Assembly (NCBI GenBank): GCA_026260175.1
Contig: JAKCWW010005480.1
Span: 1-36,300 of the forward strand
Origin: Reticulitermes lucifugus
Lineage: Eukaryota > Arthropoda > Insecta > Blattodea > Rhinotermitidae
Direction: 5' to 3'
Length of the DNA: 36,300 nt
Part shown: piece by piece, positions 20,601 through 28,867 of the stretch
How positions within the stretch are numbered: position 1 is the first letter of the stretch
Layout: each line of letters opens with the position of its first letter
Position numbers and translations under genes: made by a program
The notes under the pieces: model-generated
What the model was told of the DNA's origin: nothing
What the model saw: the letters and a program-made list of their open reading frames with translations, nothing else
Databases searched by the model: none

Positions 20601-21658
20601 TTAGGCCAGGTTCACTTCTTCCACATTTCTACCAATTCATTGGGCATGATTGTGTTCCTGTATCTTATTCAGTGCTGCATGACCCCATCAGTTCACACCA
20701 CATCCTAAAATAAATAATCAGACCCCTTTGCATAGGCCATACAAGTAGCCATAGGGACAGAGAAATTTCCTTCTTAATGTATTTACCCTATTTCCTGTAA
20801 TATATTCCACATATTAAAATTGGTACGGCTGTTTAGTGAAACGAGAGATAAATGGCTACATTTTTGGCAAATTGACATAAGTGTATTTGAAACTATGAAA
20901 TGGCTTTAGTCATGTAAATAAATGACAGTTGTGTAGGAGTGTAAATATTCAAAGTAACCATGTAGGTAATATATAGAAGTTTCTTTTTTTAATCTGCAGC
21001 TACAGTGTTGAAAAGTGGTCTCAGTTCAATTAGTCTTCTGGCATATTATTGATTATTAACCAAACACTTTGATTGTGGCCAAAGAATAGTGACCTTTTTG
21101 GCATACAATTTGGTTTTGTGTGTTTTAAATATGAGATTCAGGTTCCAAAATATACACATACAGTCATCACAAAATTGCGTATAAATATACAGGTTTGTAT
21201 CACATCAGAGTATGCCAAGGACTTGTTTCAGCACATTTTTTGGAAGTTAAATATACAGAAATATCTTCGATCTTTCCTTAACATTGTTTACTCGACGCTC
21301 GAGCGAGGGCAAGCGCAGATGATGATGGGCTGAGGAGGGGGAAGGGGAAAGTGGCACAGCTGTCAAGGTAGCCAGCATTCCGGCCAGCACCCTCCAGCAA
21401 TCATTATCCACTGGTTGACTCATACGGACAGAAAGTATAAAAATTTGTCTACAATTTTTTTATTAGGACATAAGGGGTTTAAATTGTTGTGTGATATATA
21501 TATGTGCAAAACTTGGTATGCATTTTAAGTTTCTTAATTCGGTCAGATAATTTTCATGTTTATTAAATGTAATTTATTATTTTGATTGAAACTGGAAGCA
21601 ACACATATTTTAATGTTACAGTTCGCAGGAGAGGAAAGGGAAAGATCTCAGTTTGTAA
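509..21658 (+). CDS. THOC2: THOC2-like protein, C-terminal tail (9 spliced exons, 5' partial)
   Basis: Join 509-819, 2197-2383, 2472-2727, 3458-3498, 15324-15509, 18920-18980, 19173-19246, 20275-20336 and 21622-21658: 1215 nt, 404 residues plus stop. Every junction keeps the frame. THOC2 is the scaffold of the THO complex, which loads export factors on nascent mRNA in the nucleus. What is seen is a disordered charged tail: an Asn/Ser/Gln-rich start, a Lys/Glu/Arg helix-like block, a Gly/Ser/Tyr-rich patch followed by DDRDRDRD, then EPPEVDRDVKRRKLEGS, and more Lys/Glu-rich sequence ending in RKGKDLSL. Tail length and the Pro-acidic-KRRK pattern resemble the last ~400 residues of animal THOC2. 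The diagnostic folded Tho2 domains are outside the window, so another nuclear charged protein remains possible. The exon structure is more certain than the name. Confidence 0.55.
1330..1545 (-). repeat. tRNA-derived SINE-like repeat (relic)
   Basis: Read on the - strand the block starts CCCAGGAAAGCTTAGTTGG, where TAGTTGGTATAG resembles a pol III A box. About 40 bases on is a degenerate B-box-like GAGTTTGCATTG. It is GC-richer than the intron around it. The B box is weak, so this is a tentative call. Confidence 0.45.
1722..1796 (+). repeat. T-rich low-complexity tract
   Basis: Nearly pure T with interspersed A, in runs such as TTTATTTATTTTTA. It lies in the intron between exons 1 and 2, about 400 nt before the acceptor and too far away to be its polypyrimidine tract. 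It could equally be the tail of a retroposed copy, but no body was recognised next to it. Confidence 0.8.
2197..2383 (+). CDS. THOC2: THOC2-like exon 2 of window
   Basis: Acceptor CCTTTCAG before 2197, donor GTAAGT at 2384. The first base completes the Gly codon of the previous exon; the exon ends in phase 0. It encodes SNKEKSEKEKSKDKDYEAKE followed by a long uninterrupted Glu/Lys/Arg block ending ALQREERSYR, likely a single charged alpha helix or disordered segment. A short 88-nt intron follows. Confidence 0.82.
2472..2727 (+). CDS. THOC2: THOC2-like exon 3 of window
   Basis: Acceptor TATTGCAG before 2472, donor GTATGC at 2728, starting in phase 0 and ending with one base of an Asp codon. 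It encodes a Gly/Ser/Tyr-rich low-complexity patch (FSGGGSGERYYGGSSGGG), then DDRDRDRD, a Ser-rich stretch and EPPEVDR. GC content and CpG use are clearly above the flanking introns, which supports coding function. Confidence 0.82.
2728..3457 (+). other. THOC2-like intron, 730 nt
   Basis: AT-rich intron between exons 3 and 4. No repeat, coding sequence or RNA was recognised in it. Confidence 0.7.
3458..3498 (+). CDS. THOC2: THOC2-like exon 4 of window (41-nt small exon)
   Basis: Acceptor TTGTTACAG before 3458, donor GTTAGT at 3499. Two bases complete Asp, then VKRRKLEGSLSSK. The KRRK cluster looks like a nuclear localisation signal. The exon is only 41 nt and precedes an 11.8-kb intron. It is accepted because both phases fit exactly and the peptide continues the acidic-basic pattern of its neighbours. 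Confidence 0.78.
7795..7945 (-). repeat. Possible LINE/SINE 3'-tail repeat
   Basis: On the - strand GGGATGTTATGCCATGTTGA is followed by a GGTAAGTAGTTACC stretch. This resembles a repeat module (GGATGTTA...) also seen at about 22272-22300 in this window. Such modules commonly trail RTE-like LINEs in insects. The similarity is short and degenerate. Confidence 0.3.
9857..10681. mobile_element. pogo/Tigger-type MITE, 825 bp
   Basis: The left end CAGTAAAAGCTGGTATATC (9857-) and the reverse complement of the right end, CAGTAAAAGCTGGTTTATC (to 10681), differ at one of 19 bases. TA dinucleotides flank both sides (9855-9856 and 10682-10683), the target duplication of the Tc1/mariner/pogo superfamily. 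The interior has no transposase reading frame, so the copy is non-autonomous. Confidence 0.75.
12274..12440 (-). pseudogene. LINE (RTE-like) endonuclease-reverse transcriptase tail, relic
   Basis: On the - strand one frame reads NIKMDLKKIRWKGVDCIHVV, preceded in another frame by LKGRDHLEDPGT. Together these are a decayed form of the Gly-Lys-x-Glu-Gly-Lys-Arg-Pro-Leu-Gly-Arg-Pro...Trp-Glu-Asp-Asn-Ile-Lys-Met-Asp-Leu tail typical of abundant insect RTE-like LINEs. A frameshift lies near 12352. A related relic lies at 23395-23640. Confidence 0.65.
12868..13033 (+). repeat. Imperfect tandem repeat, two units of about 81-85 bp
   Basis: Units 12868-12948 and 12949-13033 share GACAGTGCATTGTCAC-like starts (CAGTGCATTGTCAC), GGAGGCAAC, a GTGGGAACA block and CCTTTTCAGG ends. 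A partial third unit may start at 13034. The repeat directly precedes the reverse-transcriptase relic and may belong to the same element. Confidence 0.7.
13090..13784 (+). pseudogene. Reverse transcriptase relic of an unassigned retroelement
   Basis: The + strand carries ordered reverse-transcriptase motifs. An N-terminal piece has KAAKEIFKQGIVRIL. Motif A is DLSSGFFQL at 13350-13376. A motif-B-like LTRFPM...LAQSVMQ follows. Motif C is a Tyr-x-Asp-Asp-Trp box at 13545-13558, broken by a one-base loss that shifts the frame just before the two Asp codons. There is also an in-frame TAG near 13407. The copy is dead. The Asp-Asp-Trp form is unusual, and I could not place the family. GC content is well above the surrounding intron. 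Confidence 0.65.
14068..14102. repeat. Pentanucleotide (AGAAT)n tract
   Basis: Repeated GAATA units on the + strand with one variant unit (ATCAA). It is the simple-sequence tail of the adjoining LINE copy rather than an independent microsatellite. Confidence 0.75.
14068..14484 (-). mobile_element. 5'-truncated non-LTR retrotransposon (LINE with RNase H/zinc-knuckle tail)
   Basis: The - strand reads CRPSAKRAGELLSLNRNQLR, then GHCHLKGHSFKLGL and, after an in-frame TGA, DRCKQASETASHVLSDCEAL ending LLNK and a stop at 14170-14172. This is the RNase H to Cys/His-knuckle C-terminus seen in R1/LOA-like insect LINEs. The 3' end is a (TTCTA)n-like tail (14068-14102). The 10-bp sequence ACATTACATG lies at both ends (14058-14067, 14485-14494), a convincing target-site duplication. 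Confidence 0.75.
14975..15115. repeat. Foldback (near-palindromic) repeat
   Basis: It is centred on the perfect 14-bp palindrome AGGCAATATTGCCT (15037-15050). The outer arms match with mismatches: CATATGACACCACATCACTG on the left against the complement of CAGTGACACAGCATCATATC on the right, both adjoining GGGTAAT-type sequence. The - strand peptide (HWVIGFSDFKAILPQNV) recalls tails of insect LINE-derived repeats. It is probably an inverted pair of such tails. Confidence 0.6.
15324..15509 (+). CDS. THOC2: THOC2-like exon 5 of window
   Basis: Acceptor TGTGTCCGCAG before 15324, donor GTATGC at 15510; phase 0 at both ends. It encodes SSKHEERKQQQLLESMTLGG, then Met/Glu/Lys-rich sequence ending RKERKLGRKR. 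Base composition is clearly richer in G and C than the surrounding intron DNA. Confidence 0.82.
15728..15870 (-). repeat. tRNA-derived SINE
   Basis: On the - strand an A-box-like TAGGTAAGTGG is followed after about 35 bases by the B box GGTTCAATTC in the context GATCCCTGGTTCAATTCTTG. Spacing and the loop-like CATACTCAGGAG resemble a tRNA head. The acceptor-stem pairing is not good enough for a working tRNA gene. Confidence 0.6.
16190..16290 (+). repeat. tRNA-derived SINE
   Basis: GGTGTAGTGATTAGTACTCC is an A-box-bearing tRNA head; the B-box position reads GGTTTGATTTT. It sits just before the foldback element at 16316. It is degenerate at the B box, so a relic. Confidence 0.55.
16316..16540. 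mobile_element. Foldback element with 12-bp direct repeats
   Basis: AACTGATTTAAT occurs at 16316-16327 and 16529-16540. Between them lies a near-perfect palindrome. Arms 16325-16385 and 16440-16500 differ at only three of 61 bases, and pairing continues inward for about 12 more. A 28-nt single-copy tail (16501-16528) follows the right arm. An inverted dimer plus short tail plus 10-15 bp target duplication is the arrangement also seen in the hammerhead-bearing foldback at 30989-32010. Confidence 0.7.
17422..17594. mobile_element. pogo-type MITE nested in the Tc1-type element
   Basis: It begins CAGTAGAACCCTGTTAAG after TA at 17420-17421 and ends GGGTTCTTCTA next to a TA run; the ends are imperfect inverted repeats. 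The insert explains why the right terminal repeat of the host element is interrupted. Confidence 0.6.
17595..17626. repeat. (TA)16 microsatellite
   Basis: Uninterrupted TA dinucleotides at the right edge of the nested MITE, probably grown from its TA target duplication. Confidence 0.9.
17790..18780 (-). pseudogene. mariner-family transposase relic
   Basis: The - strand starts ATGAGTAATTGG at 18601. The first 40-odd residues (LEQRFCVKLGKSATEICGML...) are the helix-turn-helix start of mariner transposases. Further on come ITGDEIWCF (first catalytic Asp) and, after a stop, YDPERKWQSMQWKTP, then a SPDL-type motif near 17905-17930. Many stops and frameshifts, plus a 26-bp tandem duplication at 18399-18447, show it is dead. 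The segment GGAACTTAATGGGTCACACC (about 18751-18770) resembles a mariner terminal repeat; the other end was not found. Confidence 0.75.
18920..18980 (+). CDS. THOC2: THOC2-like exon 6 of window
   Basis: Acceptor CTGTTTTCAG before 18920, donor GTAAGG at 18981. It starts in phase 0 and ends with one base of an Ala codon. The peptide DRAEEAMLLAEQKRRKEEEK is an amphipathic, helix-prone charged segment. At 61 nt it is easy to miss, but both splice sites are strong and the frame continues. Confidence 0.8.
19173..19246 (+). CDS. THOC2: THOC2-like exon 7 of window
   Basis: Acceptor TATTTCTGCAG before 19173, donor GTAAGT at 19247. Two bases complete Ala, then AKLASHQNGEPSESHGREK and HHYPR. It ends in phase 0 and is separated from exon 6 by an intron of only 192 nt. 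Confidence 0.8.
19247..20274 (+). other. THOC2-like intron, 1.0 kb
   Basis: Between exons 7 and 8. A 131-codon open frame at 19841-20236 has no recognisable homology and no splice fit, so it is treated as chance. No repeat was recognised. Confidence 0.6.
20275..20336 (+). CDS. THOC2: THOC2-like exon 8 of window, ends at a U12-type donor
   Basis: Acceptor GTTGTTTCAG before 20275. The peptide is DKSPYVRERERSHDREGRDK plus two bases (CA). No plausible GT donor follows, but ATATCCTTTT at 20337 is an exact match to the U12-type 5' splice site. If that site were not used, the frame would run on through eight more codons to TAA at 20362-20364, giving an alternative C-terminus with an AATAAA at about 20709. 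Confidence 0.72.
20337..21621 (+). other. U12-type intron (AT donor), 1.3 kb
   Basis: The 5' site ATATCCTTTT equals the U12 consensus at every position. A weak branch-site match (TATTTTAAT, candidate branch A at 21613) lies 8 nt before AG at 21621. The interior is AT-rich except for a short CpG-rich block at about 21290-21410 (CTCGACGCTCGAGCGAGGGC), which looks foreign to the intron but was not identified. Confidence 0.65.
21622..21658 (+). CDS. THOC2: THOC2-like last coding exon
   Basis: With acceptor GTTACAG (AG at 21620-21621), the first T completes a His codon and the frame reads SQERKGKDLSL then TAA at 21656-21658. This continues the Lys/Glu/Arg/Ser composition. Two other acceptors are possible for a U12 intron: AC at 21618-21619, or CAG ending at 21628. 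Both shift to another frame that ends at a TGA about 60 nt further on. The choice here rests on protein character only. Confidence 0.55.
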
Positions 21659-22260
21659 TTTCATGGGTTGGACAGAGTGAGGTTGCAACAACAGTTGCAG
21701 GTAATATGAGGGTAACACAGTAAAAAGGTATGGCAGTCTGAATATTCATGATAGTGTATTCATTGTTATAAATTATGCTAGATTATGTATGTGTAAGAAC
21801 ATCTTTTTAATTGTAATTGTGACTGTAAATACATTATGTTATTGATAAGAAAAACATTGCAATTTGTGTAAAGATTACTTGAATAATGGAATACATACAA
21901 AATCTCTTTGTATAATTTCTGAACAAGAAATAGATTACATGCCATTTGAAAGTGTTTCCATATGTCCAGGTATTATTCTTATCCTGCTGTCCTACCTGAA
22001 AGGAAATAGGGTATGTTTATTTGATCCCCTTGCTGCCTCTTGAGTGTATGTCGCCATTTCACCTTCTGAACTAGTAGACCAAATTTAATGAAACATGATA
22101 CGTTAACTCATTTGGAGACCACCCAACACCATAATTCATAACATGGCGGACACTCAAACATCAAGTGGACGGAGTTCGTACTCAGATGACAAGTTCCTCA
22201 TAAAAGCACATTGATGAGATGATGATGATGACGATGACAACAATGATAACAACAGCAACA

Positions 22261-22475
22261 AGATTCTGGTCTTCTGGGATGTTACATTGTGCAGTAGGGT
22301 TGCAGATTCCAGCATTTCTAAGGAGTGGATTGCCTTCATCTTCAAGGGTGGTGAAATCATTTTAGTCAGACTCCACAGCCCTCGGAGATGAAGGCACTAC
22401 CTTCCTTCAAAATATCAGGATCTGTCAACCCCTAACCCTGCTGTGCAGTCTAACATCCCAGAAGACCAGATCAAC
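22261..22475. repeat. Inverted pair of a dispersed repeat
   Basis: The left arm begins CTGGTCTTCTGGGATGTTA (22266-22284) and the right arm ends with its complement (TAACATCCCAGAAGACCAG, 22451-22469). Each arm continues to a GCCTTCATCT block in imperfect alignment. The GGGATGTTA module is shared with 7795-7945. Confidence 0.6.
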
Positions 22476-23156
22476 ATCAATGCTGTGTAAATCTCAAGTC
22501 TCACAACACAACTCATTAATGTTGTTTATGTTCCTGATAAGTTCACTTCAGTTAATTTATTTATATTGTCATAGCCCAGAAGATGACAACATAAATCACT
22601 GCTGTGAAAACCTCAAACCTGAGCATTTTTCAAACTTTCCTGCCAGTACAGACGTTTTCAGTTACAGATATTACAGGATAGGGAATGTCCACTCATGGTG
22701 CACTACTGTCCATGAAAAGTTAAAAGTTGACTAAGCTGGTCAAGGAATTCAATACTTGTTTGGGATCTGAAGGTACATTATTGTGTCCACAGACCAACCA
22801 CCCACCCACCCCTGGGCCCTATCCAGGCCAGCTTGGGAGCCCAGTTTGCCTCCTATACTATATAATGGATAGATTCCTTCCAAAATTGTTGAGGGTGCAT
22901 CGTCAGATAGTGATGTAAATCATGTCACCATTATAAATTTACTAATATTATTTTTGAACATACTTTCAGCATTCACATGCTGGTGATAAATTCAAACATA
23001 GTGGGTTAATACTTCAGTAGGAGCTGCTTTCCACCACATAACTAGTCTGCCTCCAGAATTCTCATAAGGCATCAGTCAAAGAGCTTGTTGAGGCCAGCCA
23101 TATTACTTTCACAGTTGGTGGAAAGAAGGCAGAAGGGCGAGTTATATTCATAAATT

Positions 23157-23162
23157 AATAAA
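23157..23162 (+). terminator. Candidate poly(A) signal AATAAA
   Basis: First + strand AATAAA after the stop codon at 21656, followed within 30 nt by TTTGTTATTT. A short site, so confidence is low. Confidence 0.3.
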
Positions 23163-23394
23163 AACAAATACCTTTGTTATTTCATCCACGATTCCTTATA
23201 ACAGATATGTTACGTTTCTTCATTGTAAGGCAGTGCCTGATGACATTACTTGCAGATATAAATACATTTTGTTGAAGGCTGGTATTAAATACTGTGAACC
23301 ACTGTAACAGTGGTTACCAGGATCATCATATGGGAGAGCTCATTGAACACAACTGACTTTTCTTCTGTATGATTACCTACTAAAGATATGTCCT

Positions 23395-23640
23395 TCAGAG
23401 ATGTTTTAGACAGTCTACTGGGTAAAGCAGTGACAGCATGAAGTCAACTCCTTGCATCCTAGTGCTAAGCCTAGGAATGCACTGAGGTATGTCACTCCAT
23501 GCACATTCATGACAATGCTTAATTATACACATAGACAACTGTGCTTCATTTTTACTTATGCCTAGATCTCCTAAGTGGTCTCTTCCTTTAAGATTTCCCA
23601 ACCAAACTTCTGTATGTAGTTCCCATTTACTCCTGATAGG
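23395..23640 (-). pseudogene. LINE (RTE-like) relic
   Basis: The - strand peptide GNLKGRDHLGDLG and its DNA context match the relic at 12274-12440: both share GTTTGGTTGG followed by an AAGAGACCA-like stretch and a GATCT. It is heavily decayed, with no intact catalytic region. Confidence 0.5.
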
Positions 23641-23948
23641 TACAATGCCCTACTAATCTCTCAACTTTATATACCTAAGAACAGGAAATGAAATTAAGAA
23701 ACATGTTTTAAAAATTATATGTATTTTTACGATTTTAAATTACAGTACTGATTATCCCATTTCAGTTACTTTTAAATTATTACACATCTCCTCTTTAGTT
23801 CTTGGTATGACACAGCCACAGAATTTTTGGGGTGCGAGTAATCTACAATAGGAAACAGTCATATCACTTGTGTTATTTACAAGAACTCCAGAGCACCAAG
23901 ATTTTCACACTTGGATCACCAAACATGCAAAAATTAACATAAATTCCA

Positions 23949-23963
23949 CACACACACACACAA
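23949..23963. repeat. (CA)n microsatellite
   Basis: A short uninterrupted CA run in intergenic DNA. Confidence 0.8.
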
Positions 23964-25017
23964 ATACAAAACAATACTGTTATTCATATTACAATAAGAA
24001 AGGAACAATAATTAAAAAATACTATTAATGTAATATAAATCCATGTCTGTAATACTATACAGTTTTAATACCCTGATTTTGTATGCCAGGGTAAAACATC
24101 AAATGCTTTTTTAATTCACAGCAAACTAAAATCCATTAAATTCACACTTCATAAATAATATTACATTACATATACATTATGCTTGGAAGTTTAAATAAAG
24201 TATGGCTTTTTGTCATATTTATTGGACACATCTGACTAGGAACAGGCACCAGGCATAGGTCATTTATATTTGAAATAAAATTTACAAAATTACTACTCTA
24301 TATCCATTTGTTATTTATTTCATACTCGACTATCTGTTCCTTTTTAGGATTACCAGATACCCATGTAGCAAGAAGCTTAGCAGCAGTCACATTTATGCAA
24401 ACTGTGTTACTGCACAAACCTCCTCGTATGCTCACAATTTTTTATTTTTAAAGATGAGACATCCCTGATGGTGTTAAGATTGTGTGATTTGATACATATG
24501 CTTGTGCTCACTCATAAATGTACAGATGATATTTACAGTTTATGTAGTCTTTTATTTTAGAAATGGTGACTGGGGGTTCCTTCCCCAAGAGTAAAGAGTT
24601 TAGAACATAAAACTCGCTTCTGTCTAGTGCTGTGGTTAAGAATGTGTCATGCTGTATCTGCAGTTTCACCATACATCTTCACGGTGTGATGCTTGGCACC
24701 CCATTAAACTTTACCTTACTTACGTGAACATAATGTGCACCTTTCACAGCAACTGAATGCAATGAAATTCTCTGAGGCCACTAGCTGTGTCAGGTGGGTA
24801 AAAAGCTAATAAACCAGCATTTTGAAAACCATCCTTCTCCTTGTCATCAGGGTACTGACATGTACTTGATCACAGAAAACTTTAACAGAGAAAGGTGGTT
24901 TCACATTAAGCCAGGCCTTTTATTCTGTGACTAACATGCCATCCAATCAGAAAGCAGACAGAGTGACCACTTGACCCTGCCCACCAGCCCTCGCTGCCTA
25001 GTGGCTACCTATGAGAT

Positions 25018-25052
<35 letters not shown>
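25018..25052. repeat. (GT)n(GA)n compound microsatellite
   Basis: About nine GT units pass directly into about seven GA units. It lies in intergenic DNA, with no nearby gene feature. Confidence 0.9.
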
Positions 25053-28000
25053 TGTGGACCGACATCCTAGATATTCAGTTCCCTGATGCTGAAGACAGAA
25101 ATGATTCTCAAAATGTTGATTTATTTGCCTTTCAACGATCTGCTGCAGCTCGTAGCATTTTTTTTACCTCCATTTCATTCTTGATATACATAATTAAGGA
25201 ACAGTTTATTTCCCTTTGGAATAATGCGTGCAGTGTTATTTTGTAAACTGTTCTCTACATATGAATGGGCCTTCATCAAAACCACACTGGACATTTCTTC
25301 AGAAAAATCACATATGTGAGTTAGCTTTCATGTAACCAATCTTGGAATCATTTAGTTTCTCTTTCAGCCACTTTCAAGTTACTGTTTTCATAGTTATATG
25401 GGAAATGAATATGTACATAATGAAATAAAATTACAAAACTGTAATTAAAACTGACATGGTAGCATATTTCAAATGAATATCAAGACTGACTACATAAACA
25501 GCATAATATTTGTAAGGTCAAGTTCCTGCATTGTTGTTTAGAAATAACTTGTGACTTCTGGTAACCCTAAGACTGTCCTCTGTAAGACTAGGATCTGTAT
25601 TAAGATAAATGTATATATATTTTTAAGTACCTAACACAGACTTCATTACACCAATGATATGAAAACATAAGTCATAACACTACTATATTCATTCACACCC
25701 ACACTCAGTATTATGAGGCCTGCATTTTGTTTTCTGTACATTGGTTAAAAAGCACAGTGCTTCACTTCAGCAGCCAAAGGTAGCTGGTGTCTCAAAGATT
25801 TTGTGGGCTATATTTTCCTGTATAACTGCTTCAGGAAACTCATACTTTCCAATTCTTCACTAATGACGAACACTTTCAGTTGCAAGGTAACATACTGCAG
25901 TAAAGAACCTATTTTTAAAAAGTATGCCTTGTGTTAGGATTAATAATAAATGGCATTATGCTGATATTTATTGTAGAGGATGGAGAACTAAATTTTATGG
26001 CAGTTCCATATCTAACTGAACCATACCAACTGTTTCTTCTCAACAAAAGGCTTTATAAATAACTTCATAATTTTATTGGACAATACTTTTGGTGTGATAA
26101 GATGGCAGTGTTCCTTGCCTTCACTGTAAGACAGAAATAAGTGGATATTAAAGTATATGACCCACATAAAAATCTTTGAATACTGATTACGTAGCAGCAT
26201 GCAACTAAAGAAAGGTCCCAGGCACAGGGAACTTATGCCCAAACTGTGCTTTAAAAAACAACAACAGAAATTACTGTTCCTCCTTTTGAATAAATACACC
26301 TGGTACAGGCATATGCCGTTAGTATATCTGTGGGTCCTCTCCCTTTTAAAATTAAGCTGCACACGGTATGTGGAACATGCTTTTACTTGTTCCCCTCCCC
26401 TTCCCCCCTTGAATAATAAAACCCTGAAACAGTTGCATGATACCAATTTACAAATGCTGTTCATGAATTTTTGTGAACATGGGGATTACTCAAGGCTTGT
26501 AAAAGACAACTGTAACACACACACCAAATCCCAAACTCTAATTAATTCCCTTAATACTGTATAAAATGTTAAAGTCACTTCATGGACTCAAAAAAAAGTT
26601 GCACTGCACAAATTACAAATAGGAAAGTTTTTATATATACCACAATTCTCCTTTACAGTATGTACAGAATGCTAGGGCTATTTATTCTTCAAATGTACAC
26701 ATCTTCACAAAATGACCAACACTCCTTTTGTCCTTCCTTCCTCACTTCTTTTTCTTTTAGGATCATTTTTTCTGATGTTGAACCACTTGCATAAAGTAAT
26801 GCTAGGAGTTTGGTCCAACACCATTAGTTGTGAAGATGATCTCCCATGCCTCAGAGGCTATTTATTGTGAAAATGTCATACAACTGCATAGACATCACAT
26901 CATTTAAATGTTGATGTTCCTTCAAAATATTGTGTACTGAGTTGGGTATGTGAGAGTGTCCTCCATACATCACACAGTTTCATCAGCTGTTCATGCATAT
27001 CCTGCAACACCTTTGAGATTATATAACACACAACCAGTTTCTTAAAATCTTCATACAAAACTCATTACGGAATTTCTTGAAGGATCATTACAAACTTATA
27101 ACAGCATGGCACTTTCACATTTAAACAATGTCACAATGAACATCCTCTGTTCTGAGGTGCTGGAAACCATCTTGACAACTAATGCTGTCAACTCCCAGCC
27201 TTATTTTATGCAAGCATACCACAATCTTAATAAATGGTCCTTGCAGAAAAAGAAGAAGAAAGAAAATTAAGTCCTTTTGTGAAGACCTGTATTTATTTAC
27301 ATCAACCCCCCCCCTTCCCCAAAAAATGTAACTTAACCTTTGGATATACCATGTGCTTCACTTCTATTACAGCTGAAATATTTACTAGTAAATTGATTTC
27401 AATTTATTTCTGTTAATTATTAATTAACTACAACTTATTATTTCAAAGTTATAACTTATAACTTTGAATTTAAAAATCTAACACATTTAGGCCACAGCAC
27501 TGGGGTATGCTTATGGGAGTCACTATGTAAATCAAATCTAAGGGTAGTGCCTAAATGAAGCAATACTTCAAAACTACAGAGAGATCTAGTTACCATGCCC
27601 CCAGAGTGCAGAACACAAAACTCTGTGTGGGTGGACTAGTTCGCCAAAACTATGACTGTTATTGCCACTGATAACTGGCAACTGTAACAGGCACTTACTT
27701 GTTAGTCATCTCCTGTTACACACAGACCTTATATGGTCTCAGTGCACTTGCGAAATTTATTCAGTTGAACAAAGAGTGTTCATTTACAATACTTTTGCAA
27801 AGTAAGTGTCATGGAAAACATGCAGTCAAAAGTGTTGTAAAAAATATCCTCATGAACAATGCCATGTAAAAGAATACACAGAAAAGTAGAAAATTTTCAA
27901 ATTTCAGGTTCAGTGCTGGACAAAAATAAAATACAAGAACTTGTATTTTTCTTGGCTGAGGCATGATTACATTAACTGGGAACGTGAACAGCCAAAATAA

Positions 28001-28867
28001 CATGCTGGTATCAGAGAAACTCCCACACAATTGATGAAGTGTCTTTATATGACCTTAAAGTGCAGTGAATGCACACAGAATCATAGGCCCATGTTTTTTA
28101 AAGCAACAAATTCCAACCATTAGGTTAAGTTAACCCCAACACCAGTATTTGGGGAGACAACTGAACAGAAAATGTAAATTTTTTAAGCAGAGCTTCATCA
28201 CATGTCACAAAATATTTTAAGAGGGTGCAAATCCTCCTGAGAAGCTGGATTTCAGCACTTCAAGACTGCTATGAAATAAGGGAAGTTGAACTGCAAAGGA
28301 AAAACAGGCTCGAAATTCCCATGCATGCAGACTTCATATGCAACAAAGATCGTGTGACAGCTGCCATGCTCAAACACAATAATAAGACCTCTCTGTATAA
28401 TCAGTACCAGCAGGAATATATAGTGAGACATGACTCTATATGCTTTCCTATGCTTAGGCCATTTTGTGTTACATTTCATTATTACAGTTGTGTACCATTT
28501 TATATTTAGAAACTGTAAATCCTTTATGTAAGGAAGCTTCTACTTATTAAGTACTTGTGCTATAAAGAATGTAAAACTAAAAACTGGTAACTTTCTAGCC
28601 TCTTAATCATAATCAATATATAATTTTCATATGTGAGGTTTCATCTTAAATCTTCTGACTATAAAAATATGTTGTATGTAAATATTTAATCTGAAAGATA
28701 TAAGAATTTGGTCAACTTTATGGTAATCAAAAAGTTATTGTTTAGGATTTTTGTGTATGGACCCTTCATATATATCTTTCTTAGTTAAAAATTGCATTCC
28801 TATAATATTTATATAATAAATACTCAAAGTACACATTATACTTTCAATACTGTTTCCATAAATACAT

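Larger units (their letters stand above)
21659..23180 (+). other. Probable 3' UTR of the THOC2-like gene
   Basis: After TAA at 21656-21658 the first AATAAA on the + strand is at 23157-23162, followed by a T/G-containing stretch. The end point is a guess. The region contains an inverted-repeat structure at 22261-22475 and a GAT/AAC-rich simple stretch at about 22213-22262. Confidence 0.35.
23181..28867. other. Intergenic DNA and probable 3' UTR of the - strand zinc-finger gene
   Basis: No exon was recognised. It holds a LINE relic (23395-23640), CA and GT/GA microsatellites, and otherwise AT-rich sequence that is A-rich on the + strand (T-rich on the - strand), as expected for 3' UTR of a - strand gene. 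Several TTTATT sites (AATAAA on the - strand) occur, for example near 27289 and 25965; which one is used cannot be told. Confidence 0.45.

Noticed and set aside
24615..24670. tRNA-like GTGCTGTGGTTAAGAATG stretch
   Set aside because: The A-box resemblance is not followed by a B box at the right spacing.
26012..26464. 150-codon open frame on the - strand
   Set aside because: No domain or composition typical of protein, in AT-rich DNA probably belonging to a 3' UTR; overlapped by an equally long open frame on the other strand.
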